In this document: positions 32,975-41,757 of the stretch, one piece after another
Layout of the letters: every line of letters begins with the position of its first letter
Numbering within the stretch: the first letter of the stretch is position 1
Assembly (NCBI GenBank): GCA_964586155.1
Contig: CAZPHC010000029.1
Coordinates: forward strand, 1-64,000
Direction: 5' to 3'
From: SXNM01 sp964586155
GTDB taxonomy: Bacteria > Myxococcota_A > UBA9042
Length of the DNA stretch: 64,000 nucleotides
The notes under the pieces: model-generated
The model's database searches: none
What the model saw: only the letters and a program-made list of their open reading frames with translations
Told to the model about the DNA's origin: nothing
Made by a program: the position numbers and the translations under genes

Positions 32975-35335
32975 CTACTTCTTGCAGTTCTGCGGGTTGG
33001 CACCGGTCTGCGTCGCCGTGAAGGCCGGGTTGGTGTAGCACTTGGTGATGCACCAATCGCCCTTGGGCTGCCAACGCTTGCCGCCCTTGCACGGGTCGGC
33101 GGTCTGGTAGCAGATCTCGACCGGCTCGACGTTGACCGCAGCCTTGTCGGTGATGAGGTTCGGCCAGTGGATCTTGCCGACGTACCACATGTCCAGCACG
33201 TCCATCGGGATCTTGTCGATCTGCACCGCGAGCACGCCGAAGATGTAGACGTTGACCGTCGCCTCCGACGCGCCGAAGCCGTGGTCGTTCCAGTAGTGGA
33301 CGCCGACATGGTAGAACGCGGGCTTGGCGATCGTGCCCTCGGGATCCGAGAGGTTGAGGTTCTCGGGGCCGGCGCCGTCGGTGTCGTCGAGGTCGAGGCT
33401 CGGGTCATCGGGCACGGTCGGGTTGGCGTTGCCCCAGTTCGGGTTGGCGTTGAACCAGAACGTGTCGAAGGGGTTGGCGAACCACGGATCGCCCTTGCCG
33501 TCGCAGTCGATGTCCGGGCCCGACGCCAGGTAGTGGGCGAAGTGCAGGTCCATGTCGGCGCCAGCGGCCGGGCCGGTGTCGGTCTGGTCCGGGTCGGCCG
33601 GCGTGTTCCACAGCAGCTCGACGTGGATCGCCTCCTCCGGGATGACGAGCACGGTGACGCAGGCCGGCGCGCAGCTCTTCTCGTCGTTCTGGTCCCAGAC
33701 CTCGAGGCAGAACTCGTACTCGCCGGCGGCGTTGGCCGTGAACGTCGGGTTGGGGAAGGCGCTGCCCGGCACGAAGACCTGGTTGCTGCCGCCCGGCTGC
33801 TTGGCCGTCCACTTGTACTTCTTGATCGAACCGCCGCCCGACGCCGAGCTGTTGTCACCCTTGAGGTGCAGCGCGGTCTGCGGGATGACCTCCTCGCCCT
33901 CCTTGATGCTGACCTTGGCGCTCGGGCAGGTCGAGGTCACGCCCAGGCCGTCGCAGAGCAGCGTGTTCTTGGCCTGGAAGGCGTTCGACGTCACCTTGAC
34001 CTCGGCGGTGTCGAGCTTCTTGCCGCCGGTGTCGGGGTCGTTCTGGCTCTCGTCCTCGGGGGTGTAGACGACCTCGAACACGGCCTCGTCGTTGACCGGG
34101 ATGACCAGCGGCGCTTCCTTGCTCGGGCCGGTCTTGGCGTCGACGCCGGCGTACTTCGACGCGGTCTTGTCGAACTTCAGCGAGAACTCGCTGCTGTTGC
34201 CGGCGTCACCGAACTCGACGCGTGTCACGATGAGGTCGGCACCGCCGCAGGCCTTGATCCGCACCTCGCGCACGGCCGGCTCGCCGAGCTTGACGCCGCC
34301 GAAGCTGAGCTTGCCCGCGGGATCGAGCTGCATGCAGGGGACCTTCGCGTTGGCGAGGATCGGCACCTGACCGCCGTTGTCCGGGTTCGGGTCGTTGGTG
34401 ACGAAGGTCAGGGCGCCCTGCTTCTTGTTCGGATCCTTCGGCGCGAAGCAGACGCTCATGTCGTGCGACGACGACTGGTCGACCGTCAGCGGCGGGTCGA
34501 ACAGGATCGGCTCGCCCGGCTTGAACTCCTTGGCGGTACCGTCGTTGAGCTTGGTGCGCAGCAGGAACACGCTGTCGGCGAGGAAGTCGATCTTCTTGAC
34601 CTCGAGCACCGCGTCGCCCGTGTTGACGATCTTGAAGTCCTTGCACACCGAGGTATCGGGCTCGACCTGACCGAACTCGACGTTCTCCGGCAGCTTGATC
34701 TTCGGCGAGCCCGACTTGGTGTCGAGGCGGAGCAGGAAGTCCTTGCTGTAGTAGAGCGGATCGCCGGCGAGCGTGATCCAGACGTTGGCGGTGCGCGCCT
34801 GGTCGTCGTAGCGCTTGAAGCGGATGATCAGGTCTTCCTGGTTGACCCAGCCGTTGTTCGAGATGCCGTTCGGCGCGACGGGGCGCCACTTGCCGGCCAT
34901 CTGGTCGCATTTGGTGGCGCCGTCGGGGCCGAAGCACTCGAACGCCAGCACGTCGGACTCTTGCGGCGACTTGGGCGCGTACTCTACACGAATCTTCTCG
35001 ATCCTGAGCAGGCCGGCCGCCGCAATGCTCGCGGTGTTCGTGATGCCGAGCTTGATGTCGAGCGAGTCGCCGGTCTTGACGTTGCCGACCGGCACGGTCA
35101 CCACGGACGAATACGGCTTGGACAAGCCAGCGCCGTCGCGGACCTCGATCACGGCCTTGCAGTCGAGGCCGCCGGGCTGGATGCAGCCGGTGTCCTTGCT
35201 CCCGCTGCCGCCGCCGCCGCCGCCACCGCCGGTGGATCCGCCGGAGCCGTCCGAGGTGGAACCGCAGGCCGCGCTCAACATCAAGGCGCCGAGCATCAGA
35301 CCGGTGCGGGTGTAGGAGTTCAACGTCTTCATCAT
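32975..35335 (-). CDS. Choice-of-anchor-D lipoprotein with EF-loop YfaP-like C-terminal domain (paralogue 3)
   Basis: A 786-residue lipoprotein, first of the tandem set. Lipobox LMLSAAC, then a Ser/Gly-rich linker with nine consecutive Gly. Ig-like choice-of-anchor-D domains follow (NVEFGQVEPDTSVCKDFKI, LSFGGVKLGEPAVREVRI), then a PKD-like domain (about 470-565). The common C-terminal domain holds HVELLWNTPADPD, GADMDLHFAH, EF-like loop DIDCDGKGD (about 607), DDTDGAGPEN and VGVHYWNDHGFG. A short Cys-containing tail ends the protein. Start 35335 has GAGG six bases upstream. It has its own sigma-70-type promoter. Function unknown. Confidence 0.82.
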   Translation of the reverse strand: MMKTLNSYTRTGLMLGALMLSAACGSTSDGSGGSTGGGGGGGGSGSKDTGCIQPGGLDCKAVIEVRDGAGLSKPYSSVVTVPVGNVKTGDSLDIKLGITNTASIAAAGLLRIEKIRVEYAPKSPQESDVLAFECFGPDGATKCDQMAGKWRPVAPNGISNNGWVNQEDLIIRFKRYDDQARTANVWITLAGDPLYYSKDFLLRLDTKSGSPKIKLPENVEFGQVEPDTSVCKDFKIVNTGDAVLEVKKIDFLADSVFLLRTKLNDGTAKEFKPGEPILFDPPLTVDQSSSHDMSVCFAPKDPNKKQGALTFVTNDPNPDNGGQVPILANAKVPCMQLDPAGKLSFGGVKLGEPAVREVRIKACGGADLIVTRVEFGDAGNSSEFSLKFDKTASKYAGVDAKTGPSKEAPLVIPVNDEAVFEVVYTPEDESQNDPDTGGKKLDTAEVKVTSNAFQAKNTLLCDGLGVTSTCPSAKVSIKEGEEVIPQTALHLKGDNSSASGGGSIKKYKWTAKQPGGSNQVFVPGSAFPNPTFTANAAGEYEFCLEVWDQNDEKSCAPACVTVLVIPEEAIHVELLWNTPADPDQTDTGPAAGADMDLHFAHYLASGPDIDCDGKGDPWFANPFDTFWFNANPNWGNANPTVPDDPSLDLDDTDGAGPENLNLSDPEGTIAKPAFYHVGVHYWNDHGFGASEATVNVYIFGVLAVQIDKIPMDVLDMWYVGKIHWPNLITDKAAVNVEPVEICYQTADPCKGGKRWQPKGDWCITKCYTNPAFTATQTGANPQNCKK

Positions 35336-35437
35336 GTTCGGCCTCGTCGGTCTGCCCCGTCGACTGGGTGACCTTTCGGTCGTGCGCTGGCTGTCTGTCG
35401 TCGCTGTGCCCTGGGGGGGCAGACAACGCATCGCGGA

Positions 35438-35466
35438 AAGCTAGAGGATGCCACCAGGAGCGTCAA
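35438..35466 (-). promoter_or_regulatory. Sigma-70-type promoter of the lipoprotein paralogue cluster
   Basis: On the minus strand TTGACG (35466-35461), a 17-base spacer and TAGCTT (35443-35438). Predicted start near 35431, leader about 95 bases before the paralogue 3 ATG. Confidence 0.55.
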
Positions 35467-35482
35467 CCAAGTCCTTGCTTGG
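35467..35482. promoter_or_regulatory. CCAAG-N6-CTTGG inverted repeat abutting the -35 box
   Basis: Perfect five-base arms with a six-base centre lie immediately upstream of the -35 box at 35461-35466. Candidate operator. The whole interval 35336-36001 (666 bases, divergent) also holds a run of seven A near 35552-35558 and a TTGACT at 35674-35679 (plus strand) with only a poor -10 (GACACT at 35698). I see no gene in it. Confidence 0.3.
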
Positions 35483-36001
35483 CTGCGGCCTCGCGACACC
35501 ACCCGATCGGTCTTTGCGCCGGCCCGCCCGCTTCCGTCACGACCTCGCCAAAAAAATCGTGTTCCGGGCGCTTTGGCCCAAGATGCGCGCCGCCCGCTCC
35601 GAACGTCGTCAGGCCCCGTCTGGCGCGGCGCGCGCGGGGGTGGGGTCCACGGGCGACACCACTCGGCCGAGGGTTGACTTGTGACCGATCGACGCACGAC
35701 ACTACAGGGCCTTTCTGCGGGGCGTTCGTGCGACAGCGCGACCCGTGGGGCCTTCCGGTCGCGACGATCGGCGGGTTGGCGCGCAACGAGACCGAGGTTC
35801 GGGCGAGGCCCGGGCGTGCAGGGGAGGCCGACGGAGATTGCCAGCTGACCGAGCCGTTCGGACGTCATCATCGCGGTCGCCGCGATCAGCCGACCTGACG
35901 GAAGTGAGCATGGACCCGCAATCAGTCGTCGGACGCCTCGCATGACGCGGGCGATAGGAATGTGGAGCCGGCGGCAGCCAGCGACACGAGGGAGCACCAG
36001 A

Positions 36002-37834
36002 GTGAGCAACATCACTGCCCATCGAGTTCGCACGACGAACCTGACCAGCCGACTGTCCGCCCTGGCGGCGCGCGTCACGCCCATCCGGCCCTGGCTGGCC
36101 GGTGCGCTCGGCGTCGTGCTGGTCGCCGGCGCGTGCGACTCCACCGCGAAGTTCAGCATCCCGGACCGCAAGTTCTCGGATCTGCAGGTGGTCTCGGCGT
36201 TCCCCGCCTTCGTCGACGACAGCGGCGGCATCACCCGCGTCTGCGGCCCGGCGCTCGACAACGAGATCGCGCTCGAGCCCAACGCCGTCGAGTTCACGAT
36301 GAACTTCGTCTCGACGTCGCTGAAGAACCCGGCCTGCACCGGCGACGCCGACCTCTCGATCAAGGAAGGTGAGCTCATCGAGCTCTCGCCGCTGCGCACC
36401 TCCGGCGCCAACGCGACCGTCGCCCCGGGCAACTTCAAGATCCAGCTCGCCTGCGTCGAGCCGCGCACCTCGTCGGTCTCGGGCACCTGCCCCACCGGCA
36501 TCGAAGGCGATGGCCTGTCGCCGAGCGCGGTCAAGTACGAGAGCAACGCCGGCCGCTGCAACCCCAACAAGGCCGAGACCTGGGTCAACGTCGCGCTGCT
36601 GCTCGACAACTCCGGCTCGACCTCGGGCCTGGTCGATCCGACGACCAACCGCGAGGACAGCAAGCTCGTCGAGACCCCGACCAAGCTCCAGCCCTCCGAC
36701 CCGAGCGACGCGCGCATCTCGGCCGCGCGCCTGTTCGTGCAGTCGCTGAACGAGAAGGATCGCGCGATCGCCTACCACTTCGGCGAGAAGTTGACCGACG
36801 GCGTCGAAGTCGCCGCGTCGAACAACCTCGGCTGCATCGGCGGCAGCAAGGATCTCAAGCCCTGCCTCGAGGACGACGACTGCCCGGGCGGTGCCTGCAT
36901 CCCCGGCGGCAACCCGAACGGCAACGAACTCGAGCTGCTCGCGCGCGTCGACGCCGAGAAGAAGGCGTTCGGCAACAAGCCCGAGCACCGCAAGTACCTC
37001 TTCGCCGCGCTCGACGATCCCAAGGTCAAGGACGGCGGCGAGGGCCGCGCGCCGCTATGGAAGGCGCTCTCGGTCGCCTTCGACTTCCTCAAGAACCAGA
37101 CGGCGCTGCAGAACCGCCACATCGTCGTGCTCACGGACGGCCCGGACACCTGCACCCACGGCGAGGACCTGACCTACGTCAGCTCCGACAACAACTGCCG
37201 CACGCCCTGCCAGACCGCCGACGTCGACTTCCAGGCGCTGCGGCAGAAGATGTCGGAGTCGCAGTACCCCGTGACGGTGCACTTCATCCAGTGGCAGTCG
37301 GCCGGCTACAAGCAGCCCGACGCCGGCATGATGGAGATCGCCTGCCGCACGGGCGGTACCTACCAGTTCCTGAACTTCCAGGAGATGAACCAGGCCAACC
37401 TCGACGACCTGAACAAGGCCATGCAGCGCGCCATCTTCCGCATTCGCTACGCGATGAGCGGCAGCTGGCGCGTCGGCCTGAAGCTCGAGGCCATCAAGGC
37501 CCCGCCGATCGGCCAGATCGCGACCGGCGAGATGTACGCCGCCAGCGGCTACCTGCAGTTCCAGAACCAGCTCTTCCCGAGCCTGAAGACGCCCTACGAG
37601 TACTCGACCAGCTGGCGCTTCAACTTCGACACCGGCAACGAGGATCGCCGCGTCATCTTCCGCCGCGCCTGCACTGGCTCGGCGCAGTGCAACGGCACCG
37701 ACAGCTGCGGCGCCAACCACTGTGACGTCGGCGGCATGTGCCGCAAGACCAACGCGCCGAACAAGCTGCCCTGTTCGGGCGGCGTCTGCTGCGACGGTAC
37801 CTGCAGTGCCGACTGCCCCAGCGCGTGCAAGTGA
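36002..37834 (+). CDS. VWA-domain Cys-rich lipoprotein (CglB-like in type)
   Basis: A 610-residue lipoprotein at the head of the Glt-like locus. The signal segment (WLAGALGVVLVAGAC) ends at a probable lipidated Cys. A von Willebrand A domain spans about 195-480, with the MIDAS motif DNSGST at residues 202-207 and the later VVLTDGPDT strand near 377. About 28 cysteines occur, many in the C-terminal 60 residues (CCDGTCSADCPSACK end). In Myxococcus xanthus the adhesin CglB is a Cys-rich outer-membrane VWA lipoprotein working with Glt barrels. Here a protein of this type is directly upstream of two barrel genes. That is an inference by type and position, not proven orthology. GTG 36002 is chosen over ATG 35942 because AGGGAG lies upstream and the extra N-terminus lacks signal features. 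Confidence 0.75.
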   Translation: MSNITAHRVRTTNLTSRLSALAARVTPIRPWLAGALGVVLVAGACDSTAKFSIPDRKFSDLQVVSAFPAFVDDSGGITRVCGPALDNEIALEPNAVEFTMNFVSTSLKNPACTGDADLSIKEGELIELSPLRTSGANATVAPGNFKIQLACVEPRTSSVSGTCPTGIEGDGLSPSAVKYESNAGRCNPNKAETWVNVALLLDNSGSTSGLVDPTTNREDSKLVETPTKLQPSDPSDARISAARLFVQSLNEKDRAIAYHFGEKLTDGVEVAASNNLGCIGGSKDLKPCLEDDDCPGGACIPGGNPNGNELELLARVDAEKKAFGNKPEHRKYLFAALDDPKVKDGGEGRAPLWKALSVAFDFLKNQTALQNRHIVVLTDGPDTCTHGEDLTYVSSDNNCRTPCQTADVDFQALRQKMSESQYPVTVHFIQWQSAGYKQPDAGMMEIACRTGGTYQFLNFQEMNQANLDDLNKAMQRAIFRIRYAMSGSWRVGLKLEAIKAPPIGQIATGEMYAASGYLQFQNQLFPSLKTPYEYSTSWRFNFDTGNEDRRVIFRRACTGSAQCNGTDSCGANHCDVGGMCRKTNAPNKLPCSGGVCCDGTCSADCPSACK

Positions 37835-37902
37835 TGGATCGCCGCTGGTTCACCCTCCCGTCCGACGACGGACCCATTCGACCTGACGCCCGGAGCCCTG
37901 CC

Positions 37903-38613
37903 ATGCGCCTTTTCCGCCCCGTCGCCGCCCTCGTCTCGCTGCTCGCCCTGCTGGTGTCGGGCACCGCGTTCGCGGGCGAGGGCAAGCAGCCCATCGACCA
38001 AGAGCTCGAGAAGTACTGGAACGTCGAGTTGGCCGTGCCGACGCTCGACAACGCCCTGTACAAGCGCTCGGGTAGCTTCGAGGCCTCGCTCGGCTTCGGC
38101 GTCGTGCCGAACGACTCGTACTACCTGCCGATGCCGCTCAACGTCCGGCTCGGCTACCACGTCGCCGAGACGGTCGCGATCGAGTTGGCCTTCAGCTACC
38201 TGCTGACGCCCAAGAGCGACCTGCTCGACTTCCTCGAGAGCCCCGGCAACGGTCAGCGCAGCCTGCTCGACGGCGTCATCAAGCCGCCGCGCATGACGAT
38301 GATGGGCGGCGTGGACCTGGTCTACAGCCCCTTCCACGGCAAGGTCGGCGTCTTCGACAAGAAGCTCTCGAGCTTCGACGTCGGCCTCGTGGTCGGCGTC
38401 GGCATGATCAACGCCGAAGTCGACACGACCGAGGTCGAGGACACGATCCCCTCGGAGATCCTGCCAGCCGGTCGCTGGGGTGTGGCGCTGCGCTTCTTCC
38501 TCAACCCCTGGTTGACCGTGCGCGCCGACGTGCGCCAGTTCGTCTACAAGCCCGAAGACGCGCTCCTGTTCCCGGTCGAGATGACGGTGGGCCTCGCCTT
38601 CCTGTCGATCTGA
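37903..38613 (+). CDS. Outer-membrane beta-barrel protein (GltA/B-like)
   Basis: A 236-residue protein: signal peptide (LLALLVSGTAFAG), then alternating amphipathic strands and a C-terminal strand ending in LAFLSI. It matches the short myxobacterial outer-membrane beta-barrel family (eight-strand type). Paralogous to the next gene: both share GVVPND, the GKxG-F-F strand region, DxGLVxGxG and RxDxRQF. Position (VWA lipoprotein, barrel, barrel, TPR proteins) suggests GltA or GltB, which in Myxococcus are outer-membrane parts of the gliding complex. Start 37903 has GGAG seven bases upstream; 68 bases follow the previous stop. Confidence 0.82.
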   Translation: MRLFRPVAALVSLLALLVSGTAFAGEGKQPIDQELEKYWNVELAVPTLDNALYKRSGSFEASLGFGVVPNDSYYLPMPLNVRLGYHVAETVAIELAFSYLLTPKSDLLDFLESPGNGQRSLLDGVIKPPRMTMMGGVDLVYSPFHGKVGVFDKKLSSFDVGLVVGVGMINAEVDTTEVEDTIPSEILPAGRWGVALRFFLNPWLTVRADVRQFVYKPEDALLFPVEMTVGLAFLSI

Positions 38614-38661
38614 ACCTGATGCCCTCGCCGCCCGGCGCCATGCGCCCGCGGAGGTAGCCCG

Positions 38662-39603
38662 ATGCGTAAGCTGAGTCTGTTCTCGATGGTCCTGCTCCTG
38701 AGCGCGCCCGGCGTGACGTTCGCGCGCGGTCAAGCTGACGCCGCCGCCGCCGCTCGTCAGGACGATCCGCCGCCGGACGGCGAAGCCGGCGCTCCGGCCG
38801 AAGGCGCGCCCGCCGAGGAGGCCCCTCCCGCCGAGGAGGCAGCCCCCGCCGAGGAGGCGCCCAAGGAAGCGGCGCCGGCCGAGAAGCCCGCACCGGCCGA
38901 GAAGGCCGGCAAGAGCGAGTCGGCTGTCCCGGCCGTCGGCGGCACCTCGGCGTCCGACTACGGCGTGCGCGACTCGGCGGTGCCGCCGGGTGGCCGCATG
39001 GAGTGGGCCGAGCGTCGCCAGATCCGCGTCATCCAGAAGCGCGACATGCTCAAGGAAGGTCGTCACCAGTTCTCGATCCTCGGCGGCGTCGTGCCGAACG
39101 ACGACTTCTTCGCCTACATCGACGCCGGCGCCGCCTATGACTACTACTTCTCCGAGGACATCGCGCTCGAGCTGCGCGGTGCCTACACCATCCCGCAGAA
39201 GACGGCGCTGGAGCAGACGCTGACCCAGCCGCGCCCGGACGGCCCCGGCCTCGAGGTCCGCCTGCCGCAGACCCTGAACGCCCACATCTCGGCGTCCGCT
39301 GCCTGGAACCTCCTGCACGGCAAGCTCGGCTTCTTCTCGACCCGCCTGACCGAGTTCGACCTCGGCCTCGTCTTTGGCATCGGCGCCGTGCTGACCGAGA
39401 TCCAGGGCAAGGCGACCGAGCAGAACACCAAGAAGTTCAGCCCGCAGGGCAACGTCGGCGCGGTGCTCCAGTTCTACCTGGGCTCGCGCTTCGCCCTGCG
39501 CGTCGACTACCGCCAGTTCTTCTACCCCGCCGACGGCGGTGGCGTGTCGTTCCCGATCTCGACCACGCTCGGTCTCTCGTACTTCACCGCGCCCATCGAG
39601 TAG
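38662..39603 (+). CDS. Outer-membrane beta-barrel protein with acidic Pro/Ala linker (GltA/B-like)
   Basis: A 313-residue protein. A signal peptide (about 1-22) is followed by a low-complexity Ala/Pro/Glu linker (about 28-90), a short region, and an eight-strand-type barrel (about 120-313) ending in GLSYFTAPIE. Paralogue of the preceding barrel (GVVPNDDFF, DLGLVFGIG, LRVDYRQFF). The linker could cross peptidoglycan or bind a periplasmic partner. It lies 48 bases downstream of the first barrel, with AGGT(A)GCCCG before ATG 38662. Candidate second Glt barrel. Confidence 0.82.
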   Translation: MRKLSLFSMVLLLSAPGVTFARGQADAAAAARQDDPPPDGEAGAPAEGAPAEEAPPAEEAAPAEEAPKEAAPAEKPAPAEKAGKSESAVPAVGGTSASDYGVRDSAVPPGGRMEWAERRQIRVIQKRDMLKEGRHQFSILGGVVPNDDFFAYIDAGAAYDYYFSEDIALELRGAYTIPQKTALEQTLTQPRPDGPGLEVRLPQTLNAHISASAAWNLLHGKLGFFSTRLTEFDLGLVFGIGAVLTEIQGKATEQNTKKFSPQGNVGAVLQFYLGSRFALRVDYRQFFYPADGGGVSFPISTTLGLSYFTAPIE

Positions 39604-39649
39604 TCGCGACGTGATTGGCTTGCGAAGTCAGCTTTTTCGGAGACGCCTC

Positions 39650-41581
39650 ATGCATCCACGCACCATCCGCCCCGCCAGTCAGACCCGCTCGATCGCGGCG
39701 GCGCTCGTCGTCCTCGCCGTGGCGCTCGCGCCCGCGCTGGCCAGCGCGCTGACCCTCGAAGAGGTGATGACCCTGGTCAAGCTGGACATTGGCGACGACC
39801 AGATCATCAAGAAGATCGACAAGGACGGCACGGTCTTCAAGCTGGCGCCCTCGGACATCCTCAAGCTCAAGAAGGCCGGCGTCAGCGACAAGGTCATTCG
39901 TCACATGATGAAGACCGCGACGCGTGGCGAGGCCGCGACCCAGGCGCCGGCCGAGAAGAAGACCGAAAAGCCCGAGCGCGAGCTGACCGCCGCCGAGAAG
40001 GCCGCCGAAGAGGCACGGCTCAAGGAAGAGTCGATGCGCCTCGCCGACGAGCAGCGCCGCCGCGAGGAGGGCCAGCGCAAGGCCTTCGCCGGCAAGGTGC
40101 TCAAGACCGGCCAGGATCTGGCCAACTCGGGCCGCTGGGTCGAGTCGGTCGCCGTGTTCACCAAGTTCGTCAACGACGGCGTCGGCGGCGTGCCGTTCGC
40201 GCCGGACTCCGACGAGGCGTACATCGCCACCTACGGCATCGCCAACGCCCTCGCCCGCGCCGGTCTGCTGCAGTCGGCCGCCAACAAGCTGCTCGAGGTC
40301 GTGCGCGCCGGTCCGGAGAAGATCTTCTTCGAGCGCGCGTTCGAGCAGCTGCGCGAGCTGCGCCGCACCATCAACTACCGCCCGCCGGAGCTCGAAGATC
40401 TGACCCAGTTCTCGGTCGTGGCCAAGGACAAGGCGTTCCAGGACTCGTTCCACTACTTCGTCGGCGAGTTCCTGCACGACTTCGGCCTCTCGGCCGACGC
40501 GGTGCCCTACCTCGAGAAGGTCAGCGGCAAGGCGCCGGACTACCCGCGCGCGCAGTACCTGCTCGGCCTCATCGCCTTCCAGGACGAGACGCTGAACAAC
40601 GCCGAGCGCGTCAAGCGCGCCAGCGAGGGCTTCCAGAACGCCGTCGTCGCCGGCGAGGAGATGAAGAACCAGGGCGTCGTCGACCTGGCCTACCTCTCGC
40701 TCGCGCGCCTCGCCTACGAGTTCACCCAGTTCGACGCAGCGATCTTCTACTACCGCAAGATCAGCAAGAACTCGCCGAAGATCGCTCGCGCCTTCTACGA
40801 GTCTGGCTGGAGCTACTTCCTCAAGGGCGACGTCAGCCGTGCGCTCGGCGTGTTCCACGCCATGCACAGCCCGTACTTCCGCCACCAGTTCTACCCGGAG
40901 CTCTGGATCCTCGAGGCCACGATCTACGTGCAGAACTGCCACATCAAGCACGCCGAGGCGGCCATCGAGCGCTTCGAGACCGACGTCCTGGTCCTCGGCC
41001 CGCCGCTGCGCGACTTCCTCGCGCGTCACACCCGCCCCGAGGAGTTCTACGAGGCCATCGTCGCCGCCGTGAACACGCCGAAGGTCGCAGCGCTGCCGCG
41101 CAACCTGATCAGCCCGGTGCTGCAGAACGTCGAGTTCTACAACATCCACAAGACGATCAAGCAGATCGAGACCGAAGAGGTCAAAGTGAAGGCGGAGCTG
41201 CAGCGCCTCGGCTCGGTCGGCCAGGAGCTCCTGAGCAAGCTCGGCCAGCTGCGCGTCGAGCGCATCGCCGAGGCCGGCGTCGTCGTGCAGCGCACGCTGC
41301 GCGCGGTCGAGAAGGACATCGGCCTGTACCAGGACAAGCTCACCGAGCTCCGCCTGGACATGCAGGAGATCGAGCTCCAGCGCAAGAACACCGAGATCGA
41401 GAACATCGAGAACAAGGGTGACGCCGACAAGGCCAAGCCGGGTGTCGAGACGCAGGGCAGCATCGCCATCGCCGGCTCGGACGCCATGGTCTGGCCGTTC
41501 GAGGGCGAGTTCTGGAAGGACGAGATCGGCGCCTATCGGTCGTACCTGCGTTCGCAGTGCACCGAGGACGCCGGCGAGTAG
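39650..41581 (+). CDS. Periplasmic TPR-type protein (GltC-like)
   Basis: A 643-residue exported protein. The signal peptide cleaves after ALASA; then a small helical module LTLEEVMTLVKLDIGDDQ...KKAGVSDKVIRHMM (about 32-83), an Ala/Glu/Lys-rich coiled coil (about 90-150), and tetratricopeptide-like helical repeats (about 150-480). Another coiled coil spans about 500-600. No lipobox. Size, export and position after two barrels fit GltC, the periplasmic partner of GltA and GltB. TPR divergence prevents certainty. Start 39650: GGAG seven bases upstream, and the frame upstream overlaps the barrel gene. Confidence 0.78.
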   Translation: MHPRTIRPASQTRSIAAALVVLAVALAPALASALTLEEVMTLVKLDIGDDQIIKKIDKDGTVFKLAPSDILKLKKAGVSDKVIRHMMKTATRGEAATQAPAEKKTEKPERELTAAEKAAEEARLKEESMRLADEQRRREEGQRKAFAGKVLKTGQDLANSGRWVESVAVFTKFVNDGVGGVPFAPDSDEAYIATYGIANALARAGLLQSAANKLLEVVRAGPEKIFFERAFEQLRELRRTINYRPPELEDLTQFSVVAKDKAFQDSFHYFVGEFLHDFGLSADAVPYLEKVSGKAPDYPRAQYLLGLIAFQDETLNNAERVKRASEGFQNAVVAGEEMKNQGVVDLAYLSLARLAYEFTQFDAAIFYYRKISKNSPKIARAFYESGWSYFLKGDVSRALGVFHAMHSPYFRHQFYPELWILEATIYVQNCHIKHAEAAIERFETDVLVLGPPLRDFLARHTRPEEFYEAIVAAVNTPKVAALPRNLISPVLQNVEFYNIHKTIKQIETEEVKVKAELQRLGSVGQELLSKLGQLRVERIAEAGVVVQRTLRAVEKDIGLYQDKLTELRLDMQEIELQRKNTEIENIENKGDADKAKPGVETQGSIAIAGSDAMVWPFEGEFWKDEIGAYRSYLRSQCTEDAGE

Positions 41582-41583
41582 AC

Positions 41584-41644
41584 GGGCCGGCCACGCCAGC
41601 GTGTGCGCGCGGAGCCTCCGCGACGTCGCAGCGGCGACCGGCCC
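41584..41644 (+). other. Structured intergenic stem-loop after the GltC-like gene
   Basis: GGGCCGG (41584-41590) pairs with CCGGCCC (41638-41644). Inside lies a smaller hairpin, CGCGGA (41608-41613) with TCCGCG (41617-41622). It starts three bases past the stop codon. There is no T tract, so I class it as a possible partial terminator or mRNA-stability element. The remaining spacer to 41757 shows nothing else. Confidence 0.35.
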
Positions 41645-41757
41645 ATGAGGAATCGACCGACACGTCCAGGAGATGAAGTCGCGTGGCAGCCGCTGCCCGG
41701 ACCCTCGCCCGGCGTGACATCGAAGCGAATCGGATCGCGGATCTTGGAGTAGCACGC

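Noticed and set aside
35336..36001. Possible genes in the 666-base divergent gap
   Set aside because: Short frames on both strands are Arg/Pro/Ser-rich, lack ribosome sites and show no domain.
38757..38945. Small minus-strand frame rich in Ala/Ser/Gly
   Set aside because: Antisense of the Ala/Pro/Glu linker of a barrel protein; no ribosome site or domain.
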